From: an uncultured Bacteroidales bacterium
Lineage (GTDB): Bacteria; Bacteroidota; Bacteroidia; Bacteroidales; UBA932
Direction: 5' to 3'
NCBI GenBank assembly: GCA_944326355.1
Contig: CALVDO010000009.1
Coordinates: 28,004 to 92,003 of the forward strand
DNA length: 64,000 nt
The position numbers and the translations under genes are program-made. This document shows, piece by piece, positions 57,462 to 64,000 of this stretch. Positions within the stretch are counted from its first letter, which is position 1; each line of letters starts with the position of its first letter. The notes under the pieces were generated by a model. It searched no databases and was not told the DNA's origin. It saw only the letters and a program-made list of their open reading frames with translations.

Positions 57462-59375
57462 ATGCAAATGGACGATAAGATTCAAAGCGGAAAAGATCCG
57501 CAGAACGGCGGGGATCAGCCTCCAAAAGCCGGAGGTAGCCCGTTCTGGGGCTTTTTTCTCGGACTGGTGCTTGTGCTTCTGCTCAATGCGCTGATATTTC
57601 CGAAGGTGGGCGCAAACAGGATTGTGCCTACGGATTACGGCTCTTTTATAGCCAAGGTGGATTCCGGAGCGGTCCGTCAGGTGGTCATAGAAAAGGACAA
57701 CATCTATTTCTCAGCGGATACTGCCGAGGGGAAGACGGTCACTTTCCAGACCGGCTCTGTGGATGACCCGGGGCTGGTGGACAGGCTTCTGCAGGCGTCA
57801 AGCCCGTCTGAGGAGGGGAAGATAGTCTTCACGAAGAGGATTCCGCGAGAGAATTCAGCCCTGCTGAATTTCCTGCTCTGGTGGGTGCTGCCGGGGTTTC
57901 TGATGTATTTCGTCTGGAGGCAGATAAGCCGTTCCCTTCAGTCCAGGATGGGCGGCGGAGTCGGCAATTTCATGTCGTTCGGCAACAGCGGCGCGAGGAT
58001 ATATGCCGAGTCTGAGATAAAGACGACATTTGCCGACGTGGCAGGACAGGACGAGGCTAAGGAAGCTCTCTCGGAGATCGTCGACTTCCTCCACAATCCC
58101 GGGAAATACGCGGAGATTGGTGCGACTCTTCCGAAGGGAGCCCTGCTGGTGGGTCCTCCCGGCACGGGAAAGACTCTCATCGCGAGGGCAGTGGCAGGCG
58201 AGGCAAATGTGCCTTTCTTCTCTATCTCCGGGTCTGAATTTGTCCAGATGTTCGTCGGGATGGGTGCGGCAAAGGTGCGTGACCTCTTCAGACAGGCGGG
58301 AGAGAAGGCACCTTGCATAATATTCATAGACGAGATAGACGCCATCGGAAAGAAGAGGGACACCGCTCTCGGAGGCGGAAATGACGAGAGAGAACAGACT
58401 CTCAACCAACTTCTTACCGAAATGGACGGCTTTGATGCGCGTAAGGGGGTGGTGATTCTCGCCGCCACAAACCGGCCCGAGAGCCTCGACAAGGCTCTGC
58501 TGCGTCCGGGACGCTTCGACAGGAGGATTCAGATGGAGCTTCCGGATCTCGAGGGCAGGAAGGCGATTCTCGCCGTGCATCTGAAGAAGGTGCGTCACGA
58601 GGATGTGGACCTGAACATCGTCGCAAGAGCTACGGCCGGATCTTCTGGCGCGGAGATAGCCAACATAGTCAATGAGGCCGCGCTCCGTGCAGTGCGTCAG
58701 GGCAGGCAGTCCGTCACGACGGCGGATCTTGAGGAGAGTGTGGAGACGGTGATGGCGGGGGCGCAGCGCAAGGGAAACGTGCTTTCCGACAAAGAGAAGC
58801 GGATCGTCTCCTATCATGAGATAGGACACGCGCTCGTTGCCGCCATGCAGACAGATTCCGCTCCTGTGCACAAGATCACCATCGTGCCGAGAACGTCAGG
58901 AGCCTTGGGCTATACGATGCAGGTGGATGAGGGCGAGCAGTTCCTCATGAGCCGGGACGAGCTGTTCAACAGAATCGCCACGCTGACAGGAGGCCGCACT
59001 GCCGAGGAGCTGATCTGCGGCACCGTAACGACCGGTGCTTCAAACGACATTCAGCAGGCCACCCGTCTTGCCCGTGCCATGGTCACGAGGTACGGAATGA
59101 GCGACAGATATGACATGATGGAGCTCGAGACCGTCAACGGCAGATATCTCGGAGGGGATGCTTCCGCCGCCTGTTCGGACGCAACTTCAGCCGAAATCGA
59201 CAAGGTGGTCCTTGAAATGATAAAGGAAGCTCACGAAAAGGCCAGAAAGATCATTTCGGAGAATCTCGACATCATGCACGAGGCGGCCCGGTTCCTGATG
59301 GAGAAGGAGACCATAACCGGCGAGGAGTTCATGGCTATAGTTCACAGGCATACTCGGAGCGCCGATCCGGCATAA
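57462..59375 (+). CDS. ftsH: ATP-dependent zinc metalloprotease FtsH
   Basis: Membrane AAA+ protease of 637 residues. Two transmembrane helices ([19 protein letters not shown] and [19 protein letters not shown]) flank a periplasmic domain. Walker A is GPPGTGKT near residue 231, Walker [14 protein letters not shown], and the second region of homology has [20 protein letters not shown]. The zinc site is HEIGH (His452-Glu453, His456) in [13 protein letters not shown]. The pore-loop context [18 protein letters not shown] and the string [20 protein letters not shown] resemble Clostridia FtsH more than the usual Bacteroidales form (MFVGVGASRVRDLF). It is therefore probably a second, accessory FtsH. 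The start may be the Met at 57468. Confidence 0.95.
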   Translation: MQMDDKIQSGKDPQNGGDQPPKAGGSPFWGFFLGLVLVLLLNALIFPKVGANRIVPTDYGSFIAKVDSGAVRQVVIEKDNIYFSADTAEGKTVTFQTGSVDDPGLVDRLLQASSPSEEGKIVFTKRIPRENSALLNFLLWWVLPGFLMYFVWRQISRSLQSRMGGGVGNFMSFGNSGARIYAESEIKTTFADVAGQDEAKEALSEIVDFLHNPGKYAEIGATLPKGALLVGPPGTGKTLIARAVAGEANVPFFSISGSEFVQMFVGMGAAKVRDLFRQAGEKAPCIIFIDEIDAIGKKRDTALGGGNDEREQTLNQLLTEMDGFDARKGVVILAATNRPESLDKALLRPGRFDRRIQMELPDLEGRKAILAVHLKKVRHEDVDLNIVARATAGSSGAEIANIVNEAALRAVRQGRQSVTTADLEESVETVMAGAQRKGNVLSDKEKRIVSYHEIGHALVAAMQTDSAPVHKITIVPRTSGALGYTMQVDEGEQFLMSRDELFNRIATLTGGRTAEELICGTVTTGASNDIQQATRLARAMVTRYGMSDRYDMMELETVNGRYLGGDASAACSDATSAEIDKVVLEMIKEAHEKARKIISENLDIMHEAARFLMEKETITGEEFMAIVHRHTRSADPA

Positions 59376-59458
59376 TCCCGGTCCTGGACGACGCCGGCAT
59401 TTCGGCCGGCTTGAACCCGAGTCATCCCCCGCATCAGGCGTAAACTCGTAAACCTGCC

Positions 59459-60085
59459 TCACTGCGGAGTCCATATACGGAAGCCTTCGGAGAGGAACAT
59501 CTTTCCGTAGGCTTCCGCCTTTTTGTCCAAAGACAGAGGATATGCTCTGGAAGATGACGGCATCCTGTAGAATCTCAGCGTCCTTGCCTGTGCCGCTGCG
59601 CTTACGCACCCTCCCGTCGGAGGTATCCCGCAGCCTAACTGCGCGGCGACCGCTTCGGATGCTTTTTCTCCGGTCGTAACTATCGCCCGACACTCGGGAA
59701 TGGATGCGAGCATGGCATGGATGTCGGTCGGGGAAACTATTTCCAGAAATTTGTCAGAAGCATTGTCTCTCAGCCTCCTGACTTCGTATGCGGAGTCATA
59801 GAGAGCGATGCCCTCTGTGGTGCAGAATCGTATTATCGCGTCTCTGTCGAATCTCCTTTCCCCTTCTTTTTCAAAGAAATGTCTGTTTCCGAAGAATACC
59901 GTTCCCATTATTCTCCACATGTCGTTGGTGAAGTTCGGGTAGAAGAAGTCCATTGACCATCTTTCCCGTTTCGGAGGAAAGCTGCCGAGGAAAAGTATCC
60001 TTGCGTGCGGCGGAAGAAACGGCTCGAGCGGATGTCTTTCGGTGGGCGGGAATCTTTCTGCCGTTTTTGTGTCATTTTGCTTCAT
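59459..60085 (-). CDS. Uracil-DNA glycosylase superfamily protein
   Basis: 208-residue protein of the UDG superfamily group common in Bacteroidota. The first active-site loop is ILFLGSFPPKRERWSMDFFYPN, in pieces GSFPP and FFYPNFTNDMWRIMG. The central ALYDSAYEVRRLRDNASDKFL and the strand AIVTTGEKASEAV match the fold, and the C-terminal FYRMPSSSRAYPLS corresponds to the DNA-minor-groove loop. It probably removes damaged bases such as uracil or hypoxanthine from DNA. It is divergent from the chimeric Omp85 gene starting at 60131. Confidence 0.78.
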   Translation of the reverse strand: MKQNDTKTAERFPPTERHPLEPFLPPHARILFLGSFPPKRERWSMDFFYPNFTNDMWRIMGTVFFGNRHFFEKEGERRFDRDAIIRFCTTEGIALYDSAYEVRRLRDNASDKFLEIVSPTDIHAMLASIPECRAIVTTGEKASEAVAAQLGCGIPPTGGCVSAAAQARTLRFYRMPSSSRAYPLSLDKKAEAYGKMFLSEGFRIWTPQ

Positions 60086-60130
60086 TTCAGTGTGTCTTTT
60101 TGCCGGATTCTCCGGAATGGTGGCAAAGAT

Positions 60131-61241
60131 ATGAAAAAAGCTGTTTCTGGCATTATGCTAAAATCGGCTGCTACAGCATGGCTGGACTGGCATTTATGGG
60201 ATATAAAATTGTCAGATTGCTCTGCCGCCGGGGGATTCGCTGTCTGCTGGGGATTCGCTGTCTGCGAGGAAGTTGAGGCGGAGCAGGAGGGCGTCCCGCA
60301 ATATGAGGTTCAGCATATTGGGAGGCCCGAGCTATTCACCGGACTTCGGGCTGGTGATAGGTGGGAGCGCACTGTTCACCTTCAGGATGGACAAGTCCGA
60401 TCTTGAGGTTCCCAGGTCTGTGGTTCCGCTGGCCATCGCATTCATGACAAAGGGCGGAGTGAAGGTGGTGAGCAAGCCTCAGCTGTTTTTTGCGCACGAC
60501 CGTTTCCGCATCTTCGGGCAATTTCAGTATGAGAATTTTCCCGACAATTTCTATGGTGTGGGCTATGTCACCAACAGAGACTATGTCCGAGGTGCTTCCA
60601 CAAGTCTTTTCCGGGAGAGCGAACTTCAGATGTTTGCGGGCCCTTATCTGGACCTCTCATGGGAAAGGATGTCGGACGTCGGGGAGGATATGTCCGTTCA
60701 GGAGGATTATGTCGCGGCGGGAGGAGACGCTTCCGGCTATCAGACGATGAGTCTGGGGCTGGGGTTTACCGTGACTCTCGACAGCAGGGATGTGCCGGCG
60801 AACGCCTACAGAGGTGTATATTTCGACTTCAGGGCGGCTGCGTACAACGACTTCATGGGCAGGAACGGGGCATTCAGTCCTTTCGGGCGCATCGATATGG
60901 ACTACAGGCAGTATCATTTCTCCGAGGAGGAGATGGAGTCGGCGATTCTGGACATTTACACCAAGATGTATGACAAGTACGAGTCGGACAAGAAGCTGAT
61001 TCCTCATGGCAATCTCTTTGAGATGAGGTTCGAGGATTTCGAGGCCGATCCGGTCGGGATGGCAGGGAAGATCTATTCTTCGCTGGGACTCAGCGGCTTC
61101 GAGGAGGCGCGTCCAGCGATGGAGAAGTATGCCGGGCAGAAGTATAGTAAGAATGTCTATCATTATCAGGACCATACCGTCAGACTCGTCGAGGAGCATT
61201 GGGGCTATGCCCTGAAGCAGTGGGACTACGATCTGGCCTGA
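60131..61241 (+). pseudogene. Chimera: Omp85/BamA-like barrel fused to a sulfotransferase tail
   Basis: The gene starts like a signal peptide (MKKAVSGIMLKSAATAWL at 60131), then loses its frame near 60195-60220. From there a new frame reads GDSLSAGDSLSA and RFSILGGPSYSPDFGLVIGG, followed by a good BamA/TamA-type barrel (FRIFGQFQYENFPDNFYGVG, LGFTVTLDSRDVPANAYRG, RIDMDYRQY). Near 60911-60920 the text passes in frame into unrelated sequence: KKLIPHGNLFEMRFEDFEAD, then KYAGQKYSKNVYHY and EEHWGYALKQWDYDL, which is the C-terminus of a Bacteroidota sulfotransferase-family protein. The last barrel strands and the N-terminal two thirds of the sulfotransferase, including its PAPS loop, are missing. 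A clean deletion or an assembly join would explain it. Confidence 0.8.
60231..60266 (+). repeat. 18-nt tandem duplication
   Basis: GGGGATTCGCTGTCTGCT at 60231-60248 and the same with a final G at 60249-60266. It encodes GDSLSA twice, in the polar linker after the signal peptide of the Omp85-like gene. Confidence 0.85.
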
Positions 61242-61327
61242 CAGGCAATCTCTTCCGCCGCATTCTTTTCGGGAGACGGAGCCCGGAGCGGATGAGTCTT
61301 CCGGTTTTTTTATTGGCCGGAAAAATG

Positions 61328-61335
61328 TAAATTTG
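61328..61335 (+). promoter_or_regulatory. Putative -7 element for topB
   Basis: TAAATTTG, a full match to TAnnTTTG, 96 nt before the topB ATG. A T-run stands at the -33 position rather than TTTG. Confidence 0.45.
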
Positions 61336-61431
61336 CCGTCCTTTCCGTCTTCGCGGCGGGAGGACGGCGTTTCTGATGCCGTGTGCGACGGCTCTTTCGT
61401 GCCGGAGGACGGTGTGTTTATTGTGTTTCAG

Positions 61432-63243
61432 ATGAAGGTTTGCATTGCGGAAAAGCCGAGCGTGGCGCGGGAGATAGCCGATGTGCTCGGCGCAAGGACG
61501 AGAATGAACGGGTATCTTGAGGGTAACGGGTATCAGGTGACCTGGACCTTCGGGCATCTGTGCATGCTCAAGGAGCCGGACGACTACACCCCGCAATGGA
61601 AGCACTGGGCGCTCTCGTCCCTTCCGATGATCCCTCCGAGATTCGGAATCAAGCTGATAGACAATGACACATACAGGCAGCAGTTCTCTGTCATAGAGAA
61701 GCTCATGCAGAACGCGGAGGCCATCATCAACTGCGGCGATGCCGGGCAGGAGGGAGAGCTGATCCAGAGGTGGGTGATGCAGAAGGCGAGGGCTAAGTGT
61801 CCTGTCTACAGGCTCTGGGTGTCGTCCCTTACGGAGGAGGCCATCAGGGACGGCTTCAACAATCTGAAGGACCAGCACGAATATGACAGACTCTATGAGG
61901 CGGGGCTTTCCCGTGCCATCGGCGACTGGATTCTCGGAATGAACGCCACGAGGCTCTATACCCTCCGTTTCGGTCAGAACAGGCAGGTGCTTTCCATCGG
62001 ACGCGTGCAGACTCCGACTCTGGCGCTGATAGTCAGGAGACAGGAGGAGATCGAGAACTTCAGGCCGGAGCCTTACTGGGAGCTCAAGACGAAGTATCGC
62101 GACGTGCTGTTCTCTTCCCTGAAGGGCAAGTTTTCTGCAAAGGAAGACGGAGAGGCATTTCTTGAGAAGGTCAGGAATGCTGAGTTCACTGTGACCGGTG
62201 TGTCCGAGAAGAAGGGAAAGGAGTCTGCCCCGAGGCTCTTCGACCTCACCTCGCTTCAGGTCGAGTGCAACAGGAAGTTCGGCTACACGGCCGACGACAC
62301 TCTTAAGCTCATCCAGTCTCTCTACGAAAAGAAGCTCACCACCTATCCCCGCGTCGACACCACTTTCCTTAGTGACGACATCTATCCCAAGGTCGCCAAG
62401 ACTCTCGAGGGCCTGCGGGGATATGAGCAGCTGACTGCACCGCTCAAGGGAACGAAGCTCCCGAAGAGCAAGAAGGTGTTTGACAACTCCAAGGTCACTG
62501 ACCACCATGCCATTATCCCGACGGGTGTGCCGGCGACAAATATGGACGAGAGGGAGAGCCGCGTCTATGACCTGGTGGCCAGGCGTTTCATCGCCGCCTT
62601 CTATCCTGACTGTCAGGTGGCCGTGACCACAGTGAACGGAAAGGCCGGCGATGTGGATTTCAAGACTACGGGAAAGCAGATACTGCAGCCGGGATGGAGG
62701 ACGGTGTTTGCCGGGCAATCCGACGATGATCAGGATGCCGGAGAAGGCAGGAAGGACGAGGAGAAGGTGCTGCCGGCGTTCAGGGAAGGGGAGAGCGGCC
62801 CTCATGAGCCTGTGCTTAAGGAGACATGGACCACAGCCCCGAAGCCGTACACCGAGGCCACTCTCCTGAGGGCGATGGAGACTGCCGGAAAGACCGTGGA
62901 CGATGAGGAGCTGCGTGACGCCCTTAAGGAGAACGGAATCGGCCGTCCGTCGACCCGTGCGGCCATCATAGAGACCCTCTTCAAGCGACGATACATACGC
63001 AAGGAACGCAAGAGCCTCTATCCGACGTCTACAGGCCGCGAGCTCATCGGCGTCATCAAGGAGGATCTGCTGAAGAGCGCCGAATTGACCGGACAGTGGG
63101 AGCGCAAGCTCCGCATGATCGAGAAGGGGACATACGAGGCGGGGGCATTCATCTCCGAACTCAAGGACATGGCACGCGACATAGTCATTTCTGTGCTTTC
63201 CGACAATTCCCTCCGCTCGGTCACGATAGATTCCTCAAAATGA
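61432..63243 (+). CDS. topB: DNA topoisomerase III (type IA)
   Basis: 603-residue type IA topoisomerase that passes single strands and separates linked DNA. The TOPRIM domain starts MKVCIAEKPSVAREIADVLG and has NCGDAGQEGELIQR. The active-site Tyr lies in KLTTYPRVDTTFLSDD, and SIGRVQTPTLALIVRRQEEI and DHHAIIPTG are present. The C-terminal part has the conserved GIGRPSTRAAIIETLFKRRY. Zinc-finger domains seen in other TopB are absent. The open frame upstream to 61333 is not family-like. It is a core-type enzyme; conjugative elements also carry TopB, but no transfer genes are visible here. Confidence 0.95.
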   Translation: MKVCIAEKPSVAREIADVLGARTRMNGYLEGNGYQVTWTFGHLCMLKEPDDYTPQWKHWALSSLPMIPPRFGIKLIDNDTYRQQFSVIEKLMQNAEAIINCGDAGQEGELIQRWVMQKARAKCPVYRLWVSSLTEEAIRDGFNNLKDQHEYDRLYEAGLSRAIGDWILGMNATRLYTLRFGQNRQVLSIGRVQTPTLALIVRRQEEIENFRPEPYWELKTKYRDVLFSSLKGKFSAKEDGEAFLEKVRNAEFTVTGVSEKKGKESAPRLFDLTSLQVECNRKFGYTADDTLKLIQSLYEKKLTTYPRVDTTFLSDDIYPKVAKTLEGLRGYEQLTAPLKGTKLPKSKKVFDNSKVTDHHAIIPTGVPATNMDERESRVYDLVARRFIAAFYPDCQVAVTTVNGKAGDVDFKTTGKQILQPGWRTVFAGQSDDDQDAGEGRKDEEKVLPAFREGESGPHEPVLKETWTTAPKPYTEATLLRAMETAGKTVDDEELRDALKENGIGRPSTRAAIIETLFKRRYIRKERKSLYPTSTGRELIGVIKEDLLKSAELTGQWERKLRMIEKGTYEAGAFISELKDMARDIVISVLSDNSLRSVTIDSSK

Positions 63244-63387
63244 TGAAAAGGACTCGCTCAATATAGAAGGGAAAAGAGTAGATGTCATTCCCGCATGGGA
63301 ATGGCTGTTAGGCAACATTAACTATGACAAACAGGGAGTTCAAGAAGGCGGACATGACTCTGCCCAAAGCCCCCGGCGTTGATTATT
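63244..63387. other. Intergenic with an unassigned open stretch
   Basis: Directly after topB a stop-free frame without its own start reads DVIPAWEWLLGNINYDKQG and ends at about 63380. I do not recognise a family. It could be a gene remnant or chance. Confidence 0.3.
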
Positions 63388-63419
63388 TTTGCATTTTTCT
63401 GCGAAAATCTGTAAACTTG
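63388..63419 (+). promoter_or_regulatory. Promoter of the fimbrillin-like gene
   Basis: TTTG at 63388-63391, 20 nt, then TAAACTTG at 63412-63419, one mismatch from TAnnTTTG. The ATG follows 19 nt later at 63439. Confidence 0.55.
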
Positions 63420-63438
63420 CAAACTTTTGACCAATTAT

Positions 63439-64000
63439 ATGACAATGTTTATGTGTGGTAATGCGGCTTCCGCAATGCGTGCGTTCACGGCAGCAGCCGC
63501 TTTTCTTCTTTTCCTGTCGGCCTGCATGAAGACGGAGGAGCCTGTTTCCGTACAGGATGACGGATTCATTGAACTGGCATTCACCAAAAGCGGTTTTGTC
63601 TGCGATGCGCAGGAATCTCCATCGGCAAAGGCGGGTCTGGATGAAGACGGCGCCGGTAATTTTGCGGAGGGTGACAAAGTCGGTCTCTATATATACGGCA
63701 GCCCTTCCAGACACGTGATTCTCACTCTTGAGAACGGCAGATGGACTCCGGCGCTGAAGAAGAGCGACCTGGGATCCGGCACGGCCAGGCTTTCCGCATA
63801 TTATCCGGTATCGGAGGCTGAAGGCATCGGGTCAAACGTGCACCGCCATAAGGTGCAGACCGACCAGAGCGGAGACGGCTACATGGAATCGGATCTTCTG
63901 TGGAGCCATCTCGACATTGATCCTGGCTCGCTTTCAGGCAACAGGATAGAATTCCCTTTCAGGCATGCCATGCACAGGCTTGTCATAAACATTACGGGCT
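63439..64000 (+). CDS. Fimbrillin-family lipoprotein, 5' part
   Basis: Incomplete at the right window edge; 187 codons visible. The signal peptide (FTAAAAFLLFLSAC) ends in a lipobox LSAC, so it is a lipoprotein. The mature part matches the Bacteroidota fimbrillin / Mfa-like N-terminal domain: FAEGDKVGLYIYG, LENGRWTP, LSAYYPVSEAEG, and the conserved IEFPFRHAMHRLVINITG. Such proteins are pilus subunits, or relatives whose N-terminal strand is removed during assembly. Neighbouring pilus genes would lie beyond the window. Confidence 0.8.
   Translation, partial: MTMFMCGNAASAMRAFTAAAAFLLFLSACMKTEEPVSVQDDGFIELAFTKSGFVCDAQESPSAKAGLDEDGAGNFAEGDKVGLYIYGSPSRHVILTLENGRWTPALKKSDLGSGTARLSAYYPVSEAEGIGSNVHRHKVQTDQSGDGYMESDLLWSHLDIDPGSLSGNRIEFPFRHAMHRLVINITG

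Noticed and set aside
61180..62805. 541-codon minus-strand open frame opposite topB
   Set aside because: Shadow of topB; no start context and no recognisable domain.
61432..63243. topB as a sign of a conjugative element
   Set aside because: No relaxase, tra genes, integrase or attachment repeats are visible around it.

Overview
The window reads as a chromosomal segment of a Bacteroidota bacterium, most likely order Bacteroidales. The signs are promoters of the TTTG / TAnnTTTG type, fimbrillin and PCMD-type lipoproteins, LytS/LytTR regulation, a 7TMR-HD phosphodiesterase, an alpha-oxoamine synthase of the sphingolipid/sulfonolipid kind, and a tmRNA tag GNNNYALAA. The genus cannot be fixed from the sequence. 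The DNA is moderately GC-rich, so many long antisense reading frames are spurious.

Layout. 0-0.9 kb: gene debris (AraC-type regulator fragment, Sel1-repeat fragment). 0.9-3.1 kb: aldo/keto reductase, YgbA-like protein and a secreted carboxymuconolactone decarboxylase-cupin fusion. 3.3-5.0 kb: tmRNA followed after 5 nt by an anaerobic sulfatase-maturase-type radical SAM gene. 5.1-15.1 kb, minus strand: ABC-F ATPase, glycosyltransferase, EamA transporter, a tightly coupled zeta-like kinase / TldD / TldE / SlyD block, a TIGR02757 protein and an unknown TPR-like protein. 15.2-19.9 kb, minus strand: RluA-type pseudouridine synthase, K+/H+ antiporter, endonuclease III, FtsE. 20.0-24.9 kb: a 1020-residue periplasmic TPR protein coupled to an outer-membrane beta-barrel. 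24.9-32.5 kb: gyrB, then a lipid module (alpha-oxoamine synthase, SDR reductase, condensation-like acyltransferase) and a PgpH-type HD phosphodiesterase. 32.6-35.9 kb: tig-clpP-clpX. 36.0-38.7 kb: PCMD lipoprotein and a cation diffusion facilitator. 38.8-45.0 kb, minus strand: TolC / adaptor / ABC ATPase / MacB-like permease, with a broken LytS/LytTR pair at its end. 45.2-49.4 kb: membrane metallophosphoesterase, ppk1, ppx. 49.6-56.8 kb: a complete glycine cleavage operon (lplA, gcvT, gcvH, gcvPA, gcvPB, lpdA). 56.8-61.2 kb: M23-peptidase remnant, FtsH, a uracil-DNA-glycosylase-like gene, and an Omp85-sulfotransferase chimera. 61.4-64.0 kb: topB and the start of a fimbrillin-like lipoprotein.

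How the genes work together. The glycine cleavage operon carries all four enzyme activities plus a lipoate ligase to charge GcvH. ppk1/ppx make and degrade polyphosphate. tig-clpP-clpX is the usual chaperone/protease operon. The oxoamine synthase and SDR are the first two steps of sphingoid- or capnoid-base synthesis, and the condensation-like gene behind them is a candidate for a later acylation.

The most unusual property of the window is a set of genes with clean internal losses: the AraC fragment, LytS (three breaks), LytTR (two breaks), the M23 peptidase, and the Omp85 gene joined in frame to the tail of a sulfotransferase. Every surviving segment still reads as well-conserved protein. 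This may be recent deletion in the genome, or scaffold gaps joined without Ns. Read mapping across the junctions would decide. I see no CRISPR array, prophage, insertion sequence or tRNA gene.
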